Below, piece after piece: positions 51,035 to 59,539 of a DNA stretch of 64,000 nt. The stretch comes from Ascidiimonas aurantiaca (GTDB lineage: Bacteria; Bacteroidota; Bacteroidia; Flavobacteriales; Flavobacteriaceae), in NCBI RefSeq assembly GCF_037646345.1, contig NZ_JBBEWR010000001.1, forward strand, positions 186,001-250,000, written 5' to 3'. Position 1 is the stretch's first letter; every line of letters starts with the position of its first letter. The translations under genes were made by a program, and so were the position numbers. Below the pieces are notes generated by a model. It was not told where the DNA came from. It worked only from the letters and a program-made list of their open reading frames with translations, and did not search any database.

Positions 51035-52075
51035 ATGACACATGAACTAAAAAAAATACTGGCACATTATAAAAGAGCTTCAGAAGCGGGTCATAAAACT
51101 GTTTTGGCCAGTGTGGTATCACTGCAAGGGTCTTCCTATCGAAGACCCGGAGTACGTATGTTGATAGCTGAAAATGGTACGCTTACCGGAGCTGTGAGCG
51201 GAGGTTGTGTGGAGAAAGAGATCGTACGGCGGGCTGCACAGGTTTTTTCAAACGGTACCCCTTTATTGATTACCTACGATGGTCGGTATCGTTTAGGGTG
51301 TGAAGGCACTCTTTACATACTCATCGAAACCTTTGAACCGGATGATGAATGTTTGTCTGCTTTTGAGAGCGCCATAAAAAACAGAAAACCCATCACCCTT
51401 TTTTCAATGTATGGTTCAATAGATAACGGCACCTACGCGGGGAATACACTTTTTAAGTACAGCGAGGAAAAAACGTTTACCTTCAGTAGTGAAGCGCATG
51501 TACAGAGCCTGCAGGAAACCGGAGAAATGCAGGTTTTTAAACAAAAGCTGAAACCTTGCTTTCAACTGGTGATCATAGGAGCAGAACACGATGCTGTTCA
51601 GCTCTGTTCCATGGCATCCCTATTAGGGTGGGAAGTAATAGTTATAGCATCGGCTTCAGACCCCAGGACTTCTATAAATTTTCCAGGAGTAACCACCCTT
51701 ATAAATTCAGATCCTCAGAATTTGGATACTTCTATAATCGATAATGATACTGCTGTAGTACTTATGACACATAGCTTTGCAAATGATCTTGCATATTTTA
51801 TTGCTATGAAAAACCGTACTCCTCTATATCTGGGTTTGCTGGGTCCGGCGAAACGTAGGGAAAAGCTTTGGAACGCATATTTAGACAGGTACCCCGAAAC
51901 GGCGCCTGAATTTTTTAATACCATGTACGGGCCTGCCGGCCTAAATATAGGTGCAGAGACCCCTCAGGAAATAGCCATAGCCATTCTGGCAGAAATACTG
52001 GCGGTAGTTCGTGATCAGAAGCCTCTGTCTTTAAAAGACAAGTCAGGTACTATACACAGCGGAACGCAATGGTAA
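51035..52075 (+). CDS. XdhC/CoxI family cofactor maturation protein
   Basis: Chaperone-like protein that sulfurates and delivers Moco to xanthine-dehydrogenase-family enzymes. The 346-residue protein has the XdhC_CoxI domain (GSSYRRPGVRMLIAENG near residue 30, then AVSGGCVEKEIVRRA and RLGCEGTLYILIE) and a C-terminal Rossmann domain (FQLVIIGAEHDAVQLCSMASLLG near 175, GLLGPAKRRE near 265). Its presence supports a sulfurated hydroxylase as the target. It overlaps the next gene by seven bases. Confidence 0.92.
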   Translation: MTHELKKILAHYKRASEAGHKTVLASVVSLQGSSYRRPGVRMLIAENGTLTGAVSGGCVEKEIVRRAAQVFSNGTPLLITYDGRYRLGCEGTLYILIETFEPDDECLSAFESAIKNRKPITLFSMYGSIDNGTYAGNTLFKYSEEKTFTFSSEAHVQSLQETGEMQVFKQKLKPCFQLVIIGAEHDAVQLCSMASLLGWEVIVIASASDPRTSINFPGVTTLINSDPQNLDTSIIDNDTAVVLMTHSFANDLAYFIAMKNRTPLYLGLLGPAKRREKLWNAYLDRYPETAPEFFNTMYGPAGLNIGAETPQEIAIAILAEILAVVRDQKPLSLKDKSGTIHSGTQW

Positions 52076-52692
52076 AAGCAGAAAACAGTGTTATGGTTAT
52101 TCTGGCTGCCGGAAAATCATCCCGTATGGGGAGACCGAAACAACTGCTCCCGTGGGGTAATCGCACGTTATTAGGTCATGTGATACAACAATCCATAACA
52201 ACCGGATTTCAAAAAACAATAGTTGTTCTGGGAGCCTATGAGAAACATATACGCAGCACATTAGCAAACTATCCGGTTCAATACCTTTTTAACAAAAAAT
52301 GGGAAGAAGGTATGGGCAGCTCTATAGCGTTGGGAGCTTCTTACCTCTTAAGTAAGGATCATTTGAATTATCAGGGAGTATTGATAAGCCTGGGTGATCA
52401 ACCCTTTGTAGATATTTCCTATTACAAAAAAATGCTCGCAACATATACTAAAGGAAAATGTCAAATTATTGCTACTTCTTACGGACATAAATCTGGCGTA
52501 CCGGCTCTTTTTGACCCCTATTACCTAAAAGGGCTGTCAAACCTAAAAGGGCCCGAAGGTGCAGCCCAACTCATAAGTCAAAATAAAGAAAATGTATTAT
52601 CCTTGCCAGCTGACTTCAAAACAACAGATATCGATACAGAAGAACAATATATGAAACTACACAAAATATTCTTACAACAAGCCGGCAACTAA
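52069..52692 (+). CDS. MocA-like molybdenum cofactor cytidylyltransferase
   Basis: Nucleotidyltransferase attaching CMP to Moco. The 207-residue protein starts VMVILAAGKSSRMGRPKQLLPWG, the MocA-type signature, and has GSSIALGASYLLS near residue 84 and GVLISLGDQPFVDI near 104. A MobA (GMP) role is unlikely because the target family uses the cytosine dinucleotide. Last gene of the operon. Confidence 0.9.
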   Translation: MVKAENSVMVILAAGKSSRMGRPKQLLPWGNRTLLGHVIQQSITTGFQKTIVVLGAYEKHIRSTLANYPVQYLFNKKWEEGMGSSIALGASYLLSKDHLNYQGVLISLGDQPFVDISYYKKMLATYTKGKCQIIATSYGHKSGVPALFDPYYLKGLSNLKGPEGAAQLISQNKENVLSLPADFKTTDIDTEEQYMKLHKIFLQQAGN

Positions 52693-52927
52693 AACTGTTC
52701 AGGTTTTGAAACTAAAACCTCAAAAACTTCAAATCCTGAGTAGGTTTGTGATAAAGTTTGATTATCATAACATAAACAAACAGTACTGCTAAGTTAAAAT
52801 GAGATAAATATAGGGTTTGAAGTTTTTGTAAATACCTCTGAGAACTGTTTTAAAATGAGTATTTTTGACATAGAGGTTTACTTTGAATTTTGTATCTTTT
52901 AAGTGACTAAATTTTACAACTAATAAA
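52693..52927. other. Intergenic region after the Moco operon
   Basis: An AT-rich stretch of 235 bases. AGGTTTTGAAACTAAAACCT forms a seven-pair stem just past the stop but without a T-run, so it is a poor terminator. A TATCTTTT box lies about 28 bases upstream of the following gene, an imperfect -7 match. Confidence 0.3.
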
Positions 52928-54259
52928 ATGGATATTCTCATGTTTAAAAATATATGGACCCACGGCAAAAACAGAGTGGGGTTGTTTATTATCCTTATAA
53001 CAGGAATTGTATTTCCTGAATGGGGTTTAGCATCGCATACCATGTCTTACAGAGCAGTTCAGGATACCTTACAATTCCGTCAGTATTCCGGTTCTGTTGT
53101 AGATGCCCGTTCGGGAGAACCTCTGGTATTTGCTGTTTTACAGGTAGAAGGGAGCAACATAAGTTCTATTACCAATACCGAGGGAGAGTTTTTACTTAAA
53201 GTGCCTAAAAGTGAAAATGCAACCTCCATATCAGTCTATTTTTTAGGTTATCAGGAAAAACAGATATCAATTGCTACCTTAAAACCCGAGAAAAATGAAA
53301 TAGAACTGGAACCTTCTGCTATTGAGCTTACCGAAGTAGATGTGTCTATACCCAAAGATCCGGAAGACCTGGTACGCAAGGTATTTGAAAAACGAAAAAA
53401 TAATTATGTAGGCGAGGGTATGATCATGACAGCCTTTTACAGAGAGACCATTCGTAAGAGACGTAGAAATGTATCCCTTTCAGAGGCCGTAGTAAATGTA
53501 TATAAACAGCCTTATGCCAATGCCAGACCAGATCAGGTAAAGCTTTTTAAATCGCGAAAAAGCACTGATTACTCCAGGCTTGATACTCTGGCTCTGAAAC
53601 TACAAGGAGGACCTTTCAGCACTTTGTATGTTGATATAATGAAATATCCGGAATTTATTTTTCAGGGAGAATTAATAGATGAATATGAGTTTGCATTTGA
53701 AAGATCTACCACTGTAAATAATCAACCTGTTTTTGTTATCAGGTTTAATCAAAAAGATTGGGTAGAGGCCCCCCGGTATTACGGTACCTTATATATTAAT
53801 TCAAATACACAGGCACTGGTGAGTGCTGTTTTCAAATTAAATCTGGAAAACCTGGCAGAGGCCAGCAGGATGTTTGTTAAGAGAAAACCCTCATCGGTAC
53901 GGGTATGGCCTACAGAAGCAGCATACCGGGTTGATTATCGCCAAACCGGAGGAAAATGGTATTATGGTTACAGCAATGTACAATTGGCTTTTAAAGTAAA
54001 CTGGCGAAATAAACTTTTCAACTCATTGTTTACGTTGAGTAGCGAAATGGCAGTAACAGACTGGGAAAAGAACACCGAGGGTCTCACACTGCCCGTAAAT
54101 GAACGTTTGCGGCCTTCTGTAGTGCTTTCGGATGAAGCCTCCGGTTTTTCGGACCCCGATTTTTGGGGAGACTATAATGTAATAGAACCAGAGAAATCTA
54201 TTGAATCTGCCATAAATAAGATCAAAAGAAAACTCAGGAAAAATAAAGATACCAAGTAG
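52928..54259 (+). CDS. CarboxypepD_reg-like exported protein
   Basis: A 443-residue protein with a membrane or signal segment near residues 17-34 and a carboxypeptidase-regulatory-like beta domain (YSGSVVDARSGEPLVFAVLQVEG near 57-80, then ITNTEGEFLLKVP). A long beta-rich region of unknown type follows (HFT-like blocks FKSRKSTDYSRL, EFAFERSTTVNNQ). Proteins of this shape (DUF5686-like) are found at the Bacteroidota cell surface. The first Met could also be residue 5 (MFKNIW). Exact role unknown. Confidence 0.72.
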   Translation: MDILMFKNIWTHGKNRVGLFIILITGIVFPEWGLASHTMSYRAVQDTLQFRQYSGSVVDARSGEPLVFAVLQVEGSNISSITNTEGEFLLKVPKSENATSISVYFLGYQEKQISIATLKPEKNEIELEPSAIELTEVDVSIPKDPEDLVRKVFEKRKNNYVGEGMIMTAFYRETIRKRRRNVSLSEAVVNVYKQPYANARPDQVKLFKSRKSTDYSRLDTLALKLQGGPFSTLYVDIMKYPEFIFQGELIDEYEFAFERSTTVNNQPVFVIRFNQKDWVEAPRYYGTLYINSNTQALVSAVFKLNLENLAEASRMFVKRKPSSVRVWPTEAAYRVDYRQTGGKWYYGYSNVQLAFKVNWRNKLFNSLFTLSSEMAVTDWEKNTEGLTLPVNERLRPSVVLSDEASGFSDPDFWGDYNVIEPEKSIESAINKIKRKLRKNKDTK

Positions 54260-54358
54260 GTTAAGTGAGCTCGAAAAAGATCATTTAACATAACCTTACC
54301 ACGGTAATAGGTCTAATTAGCTATCTTTAAATATTATTTAGTTATTTAAATCATAAAT

Positions 54359-55021
54359 ATGCGCTCTTTCTTACCAAGCCATAGAACGGTTTTGTTAGCC
54401 ATAGGGGTATTCATAACCGGTGTTTCCGCCTCAGCTCAATCAGAGACGGTAAAGAAACCGCTTGTGGTCAGTTCTTCAAGTAATACAATTAGTCTGGGTA
54501 CTTCAGGGTCATTGTTAGATGATAACAAGAAAAATGAAAAAATGCTTAGATATTTTGGTGATCCTGTTGATTTAAAAACAAAACCTAAGACGATAGATAT
54601 GACTGCGGGTAGTGACCTTCGGGATCCGGGAGAGATCTATGATAAAAAGTTTAAAAGAGATAAAGAAATAAAACCCTCATATATGGAAGACCAGTATTTG
54701 GGAGATTATAAAAGCAACGCCAAGTATGTTCGTATTATATGCAGAGATCATGAGTTTGTAGATGGGGACAGAGTTAAGTTGTCTGTAAATGATATGGTTA
54801 TTGTTCCTGATATTTGGTTAGATTATGATTTTAAAAGTTTTGATATAACATTGGATAAAGGATTTAACCGTATTGATTTTCAGGCGTTGAACCAGGGTGC
54901 TTCGGGTCCCAATACAGCAGAGTTCCGGGTATATGATGATAAAGGAAACCTGGTTACTGCTAATGAATGGAATCTTACCACAGGAGTAAAAGCGACACTT
55001 ATTATTGTAAAAGAAGAATAA
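54359..55021 (+). CDS. Secreted protein of unknown function
   Basis: A 220-residue protein. Signal peptide: residues 1-27 (TVLLAIGVFITGVSASAQ ends with a good cleavage site). The C-terminal half (YVRIICRDHEFVDGDRVKLS near 122, then FNRIDFQALNQGASGPNTAEF) looks like a single all-beta domain; a similar arrangement occurs in other Bacteroidota secreted proteins, but I do not recognise the family. One Cys only. It ends before a perfect terminator. Confidence 0.7.
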   Translation: MRSFLPSHRTVLLAIGVFITGVSASAQSETVKKPLVVSSSSNTISLGTSGSLLDDNKKNEKMLRYFGDPVDLKTKPKTIDMTAGSDLRDPGEIYDKKFKRDKEIKPSYMEDQYLGDYKSNAKYVRIICRDHEFVDGDRVKLSVNDMVIVPDIWLDYDFKSFDITLDKGFNRIDFQALNQGASGPNTAEFRVYDDKGNLVTANEWNLTTGVKATLIIVKEE

Positions 55022-55039
55022 AAATTGAGCATACAAAAT

Positions 55040-55065
55040 AAAAAGGCCCGTACGGGCCTTTTTTT
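55040..55065 (+). terminator. Terminator after the 220-residue secreted protein gene
   Basis: AAAAAGGCCCGTACGGGCCTTTTT is a perfect palindrome with a seven-T tail. It separates the secreted protein gene from the TonB-dependent receptor gene. Confidence 0.94.
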
Positions 55066-55157
55066 ATGCACCAACTTACAGGGTAACGATTAAATTGTAT
55101 AGTTTTACGCACTCATAATTAGGTTTTTTTTACGAAAGAGTACTATTCAAAAGAGCA

Positions 55158-57506
55158 ATGAAAAAAGGTGTTTTATCGATCATTTTTTTGTGGATTTCTT
55201 TCAATGCATTTTCACAGGTTTACGGAGAATTAAATGGTTACGTTACCGATGAATCCGGTGCTCCGTTAGAAGGAGCCTCTGTATATCTTGAAAATTCTAA
55301 TATAGGAGCCATTACTGATCAACAGGGGTTTTATGTTTTACGAAATATTGTTCCGGGATCTTACAATTTAACAGCTAGTTTTATTGGTTTTGAGTCCCAG
55401 ACCAAATTTAATGTCATTGTACGATCCATAGGAACCCCTCCTTACAATTTTATCCTTAATGAATCTGCTCAAAACCTTGACGAGATCGTGGTTACACAAA
55501 GGCAAATAAGCAGAGCCAGGGAGACGCCTTTGTCAGTTCAGACCTTATCGGCTGTAGAAATTGCTACGTATCCCGGAGGGAATAATGATGTGGTGCGGGT
55601 AGCTCAATCTCTCCCAGGAGTATCACCATCAGTAGGCGGCTTCCGTAATGATCTCATTATACGTGGTGGAGCCCCTAACGAAACCGTATATTATCTGGAT
55701 GGTATGGAGATCCCTAATATTAACCATTTCAGTACACAGGGAAGTGCCGGTGGCCCCGTTGGGCTGCTTAATGTCTCCTTTATAGAAGATGTCACCCTTT
55801 CTACTTCAGCTTTTGGGGCACGTTACGACAATCCTTTATCGGGAGTTCTTCAGTTTAAACAGCGAAACGGGAACAATAGGGATTTTAACGGTAATTTCAG
55901 ATTAAGCGCCAGTGAGGCTGCAGTTACGCTCGAAGGCCCCTTGTTCAAAAAAGGTAAGGAAGAGAGCAATACCAGTTTTATGGTTTCTGCCCGACGCAGT
56001 TACCTGCAATTTCTTTTTGAGCTTATAGGGTTACCCATTCGTCCGGATTATTGGGATTATCAATACAAAATTACCCACAAGATTGATGATTACAATGAGA
56101 TAAATGTTCTGGGGGTAGGTTCTATAGATGATTTCTCAATTGCACCTCCCGATACTTTTGATGAAGAACAACAGGCCACCCTGGAGCAGGTCCCGTTTAT
56201 AGAACAAAGAAGCAATACTGCAGGGATATCATGGAAAAAACGCTTTAAAGACGGTAGCGGTTACATGCAATCAGTACTAAGTAATAACTTTTTGGTTAAC
56301 GAGTTTACCAGGTATGAGGATAATGAAAACCAGGAAGGCGTTATTTTTAGTAACGATGCCCGAGAATCTGAAACAAGGTTTCGTTTTGAGGTCACCAAAT
56401 TTACTGGAGAGTGGAAGTTTAATGCGGGTTTTAATACCCAGTGGTCTGACTACTCCAATACAACTTTTAATTTAGCAGACAATATACAATACAATACAGA
56501 GATCAATTTCTTTAAATACGGATATTTTGCGAATGCATCCCGTTCTTTTTTTGATGAAAAGCTAGATGTTTCTTTAGGTTTTAGAATGGATGATGATACC
56601 TTTACTCAAGGTAACTCCCTTCTATCTACATTTTCCCCGCGTCTTTCGTTGTCATACGAGTTCGTAAAAAACTGGAAGCTAAATGCAACCGCAGGGCGGT
56701 ATTTCAAGATCCCTCCTTATACTATACTGGGTTTTCGAAACAACGAGAATATTCTGGTTAACCAAAATGTATCATATACGCAAAGTGACCATTACGTAAT
56801 AGGTCTGGAACATATACTGGGCCCAGCCGCCAGTGTTTCCGTAGAAGCATTTTTCAAACAATATGATGATTATCCCGTATCTGTTTTAGATGGCGTATCT
56901 CTGGCCAATAAAGGTGGCGGGTTTGAAGTATTGGGTAATGAGGCGGTAGAAACCGTGGGAAAGGGCAGGAGTTATGGTGCAGAACTGCTTTTTCAACAAA
57001 AACTTACCAATAACTTTTACGGAATATTTTCATATACTTTCTTTTATAGTGAATTTACTGGTTTTGACAGAACAGATTACCTCCCTTCTGTTTGGGACAG
57101 CAGGCATCTGCTTTCATTTACCGGAGGCTATAAGCTTAAAAGAAACTGGGAGATCAGCAGCCGGTACCGTTTTGCCGGGAGAACACCTTTTGTACCGGTA
57201 GATATTGAAGCAACTACCAATGTGTATCCTGAGATCATTCTTGACTATGAATCCCTGGGCCGGGTAAAACTGGAAACCTTTAGTCAATTGGATATACGGG
57301 TTGACAAACGCTGGAACTTAAAAAGCCTTTCTGTAAATCTCTTTTTTGAAGTTCAAAACCTGTTGTCACAACAACTGCCGGAGCCTCCTCAGTTTGGTTT
57401 GCAAAGAGATGCAAATGGCAACGAACTTACTCCCAGAAACCTGGTGGAAATTGAACCCGAAAGCGGCCAATTTATCCCTGTGATCGGATTGGTGGTAGAT
57501 TTTTAA
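55158..57506 (+). CDS. TonB-dependent receptor with CarboxypepD_reg domain
   Basis: An outer membrane receptor of 782 residues. Signal peptide (about 1-19), then a CarboxypepD_reg beta domain (YGELNGYVTDESGAPLEGASVY to SFIGFESQTKFNV), then the plug (LRIRGG-type block: FRNDLIIRGGAPNETVYYLDGMEIPN near 170-195, NPLSGVLQF near 228) and a barrel ending in a terminal Phe (GLVVDF). No SusD-like partner is adjacent, so it is not a classic polysaccharide-utilisation pair; its substrate is unknown. Confidence 0.9.
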   Translation: MKKGVLSIIFLWISFNAFSQVYGELNGYVTDESGAPLEGASVYLENSNIGAITDQQGFYVLRNIVPGSYNLTASFIGFESQTKFNVIVRSIGTPPYNFILNESAQNLDEIVVTQRQISRARETPLSVQTLSAVEIATYPGGNNDVVRVAQSLPGVSPSVGGFRNDLIIRGGAPNETVYYLDGMEIPNINHFSTQGSAGGPVGLLNVSFIEDVTLSTSAFGARYDNPLSGVLQFKQRNGNNRDFNGNFRLSASEAAVTLEGPLFKKGKEESNTSFMVSARRSYLQFLFELIGLPIRPDYWDYQYKITHKIDDYNEINVLGVGSIDDFSIAPPDTFDEEQQATLEQVPFIEQRSNTAGISWKKRFKDGSGYMQSVLSNNFLVNEFTRYEDNENQEGVIFSNDARESETRFRFEVTKFTGEWKFNAGFNTQWSDYSNTTFNLADNIQYNTEINFFKYGYFANASRSFFDEKLDVSLGFRMDDDTFTQGNSLLSTFSPRLSLSYEFVKNWKLNATAGRYFKIPPYTILGFRNNENILVNQNVSYTQSDHYVIGLEHILGPAASVSVEAFFKQYDDYPVSVLDGVSLANKGGGFEVLGNEAVETVGKGRSYGAELLFQQKLTNNFYGIFSYTFFYSEFTGFDRTDYLPSVWDSRHLLSFTGGYKLKRNWEISSRYRFAGRTPFVPVDIEATTNVYPEIILDYESLGRVKLETFSQLDIRVDKRWNLKSLSVNLFFEVQNLLSQQLPEPPQFGLQRDANGNELTPRNLVEIEPESGQFIPVIGLVVDF

Positions 57507-57627
57507 TAGCAAAGACTTTATTCATACTTCTTTTCCCGGCATTTTGATGTTTACTCTTAATGATATTTGTCATTTTTCATACACATAGGGTATGGTAATT
57601 TAGTGTTTACCTAAAATATATGATGTT

Positions 57628-58320
57628 ATGAGAGACTTATCAGTTATTACACAAAAAGATATAGAATTTGGAAATAGAGTACTCGGGCTTGTACAAAAAG
57701 TACAACCTTATGTAAAACACAGGCTATATACGGCAGAATCCTCGGGTATTGTACCCAGGAATATGTATAAGGCAGCCGAAATTACCGATGATGCCATAAT
57801 AGACCTGTATAAAGATTTTGATAAAAACATAAATGATAAAAATTTAAGTATTAAGCTTTTTTCATTATTGCAGGCAAAACTAAATACATTATTCAAAAAA
57901 GAAGCCATACGTACCCGTACGGTTAGTGTTAGCGAACTGCTAAGTGAGGAACTGGAACAATTTGAAGAACGATTTGAAACAGATATTGATAATGATCTGC
58001 TTATGCCGGAAGAGCTGGATGATATTTCGTATCATCAGGAAGAACAAGCCCAGCCTCAGTTTCTTTATGAAGATGCTGAAAAGAATATAATAAGTACTCT
58101 TGAAATTCAGGACTCAAAAAAAGACCTTACTCCCGGAAAAAGGGAAGTATTAAACCGTATATATAACTGGTTACCTTTGGAAACTTCAGATGTAATAGAC
58201 CTTTTGGTATTTGGAAGGCTTACCTATGAAGAGATTGCACAAGTAAAACAAACAGATGTTGAGACCATAAAACTAACTGTGCAAACCGTACAGCGTAATA
58301 TGCGTAAAAATTTGAACTAA
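57628..58320 (+). CDS. Sigma-70-like RNA polymerase sigma factor protein
   Basis: A 230-residue cytoplasmic protein. The N-terminal part has PYVKHRLYTAESSGIVPRNMY near residue 30 and DDAIIDLYKDFD near 57, resembling sigma region 2 in a divergent form. A charged acidic linker follows (about 105-150), then a C-terminal region-4-like helix-turn-helix (SDVIDLLVFGRLTYEEIAQV, then TDVETIKLTVQTVQRNM). I recall similar proteins labelled sigma-70 family in Flavobacteriia, but the match is by eye and promoter recognition is unproven. Confidence 0.6.
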   Translation: MRDLSVITQKDIEFGNRVLGLVQKVQPYVKHRLYTAESSGIVPRNMYKAAEITDDAIIDLYKDFDKNINDKNLSIKLFSLLQAKLNTLFKKEAIRTRTVSVSELLSEELEQFEERFETDIDNDLLMPEELDDISYHQEEQAQPQFLYEDAEKNIISTLEIQDSKKDLTPGKREVLNRIYNWLPLETSDVIDLLVFGRLTYEEIAQVKQTDVETIKLTVQTVQRNMRKNLN

Positions 58321-58359
58321 TTTTCAACCAGCCTATTCCGATAATTCAGAATGCAAGTT

Positions 58360-58395
58360 AAAGAGCCGGAAATATTTCCGGCTCTTTAACTTTTT
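58360..58395 (+). terminator. Terminator after the sigma-like gene
   Basis: AAAGAGCCGGAAA, loop TA, TTTCCGGCTCTTT is a perfect 13-pair stem followed by AAC and five T. It lies 40 bases past the stop codon. Confidence 0.92.
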
Positions 58396-58601
58396 ATACC
58401 ATGCAGCACCGCAGTTTTAAAAACAGGATAAAACACGTATATTGAAATCACGTATTTACACTGTAATTTTTTACCTACATAAATTGTAAATTGCCTTCAG
58501 CCTCAATCATTTAAAATGTACACAAATGTTTTTCCAAAAGATTGATGTTTGGCGGAAACCGAAAAGCCATGAACAGAGTAGGGAACTAAAAAACATAAAA
58601 A

Positions 58602-59000
58602 ATGAGTGAACTAAAAGTAGGGACGTTTCCCGTTTCTTATGAAGTATCTACGGGTGCTTTAGGGGCTCCCAATCTCAAACTAGACTTAATTGTCACGACG
58701 CCTACGAAAAAAGTAAGTGGCAATGCTTCAGTTACACAGGCAGTAAATCCGCCTTTTGAAGAGCATGTGCCGGTTACGGGTAATTTTACGTACATGACAG
58801 TAATGCCCAAAAACACGCATATACTGGTAAATGTGGCCTCTCCCATTTTGGTCAGGGACGCTTCCGTATTCGCAGCTACGTTGGTGCTTGAAGATAACTG
58901 GAGTTCTGGTGTATGTAATTTTACATTCCTGGGCCCTCAGGGCAAATGGGTAGAAATTAGAGATGCCAAAGTGAGACAGGTAGAGCTTACAGAAGCTTAA
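58602..59000 (+). CDS. DUF1842 domain protein
   Basis: A 132-residue cytoplasmic protein I assign to DUF1842: opening FPVSYEVSTGALGAPNLKLDL and GNASVTQAVNPPFEEHVPV near residue 45, then NFTYMTVMPKNTHILVNVA near 65. The single all-beta domain is typical of that family, whose function is unknown. No signal peptide. It stands alone, followed by a strong terminator; a DUF1843 partner is not next to it. Confidence 0.8.
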   Translation: MSELKVGTFPVSYEVSTGALGAPNLKLDLIVTTPTKKVSGNASVTQAVNPPFEEHVPVTGNFTYMTVMPKNTHILVNVASPILVRDASVFAATLVLEDNWSSGVCNFTFLGPQGKWVEIRDAKVRQVELTEA

Positions 59001-59008
59001 ATACAAAT

Positions 59009-59046
59009 AAAAGGATGTGTAGCCCGGCTACGCATCCTTTTATTTT
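59009..59046 (+). terminator. Terminator after the DUF1842 gene
   Basis: AAAAGGATGTGTAG, loop CCCGG, CTACGCATCCTTTT is a 14-pair stem (one G-U), followed by ATTTT. Confidence 0.9.
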
Positions 59047-59539
59047 CAATGTAACTTGATGCCCTTTTTATGATATGCAACCGTAAACAAAGAACTTTAG
59101 AACTCATATCACTATTTAGGCATTCCCTAAACCAGTACCATACCTGTACTGTAATACAGAGTGTATCTGCTCAAGACTAAAGAGAACTGAAACATAAGCT
59201 TTTGAGTTGCTAAAAACTTCAAAGACCCATGCGTATCTTCATAACATAATGGTATTTATAAGTGAGTGTTCTACAATAGTAGGATTAGATAGATAAGTAT
59301 ATGGCAAGCAAAGTTAAAATGAAACCCCTTGTATTATTTAAAAAAACAGATCAAAATTTTATGGATTAATTATTTTGCTTATATGGTTAACCCGTAATTT
59401 TTTACTTTTTTTAACAAATTTTTCTAACTCTCTTTTTTTATTCATCAGAATCTATTAAATTAGTTAAAGATTTCATTATCAGGAATCTGTGCTCCCTCAA
59501 CTTCACTTTTCATATTGTAAACCACTAAACAGCCAAACC
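59047..59539. other. Long intergenic region before the secreted-protein operon
   Basis: About 490 bases with no convincing gene. A 36-codon frame at 59070-59180 and a 16-codon frame near 59322 are too short and unfamiliar to call. No clean TAnnTTTG box is seen. The T-rich stretch before 59450 may contain the operon promoter. Confidence 0.4.

Noticed and set aside
59070..59180. 36-codon frame in the long intergenic gap
   Set aside because: No signal peptide, family resemblance or promoter; may be chance.
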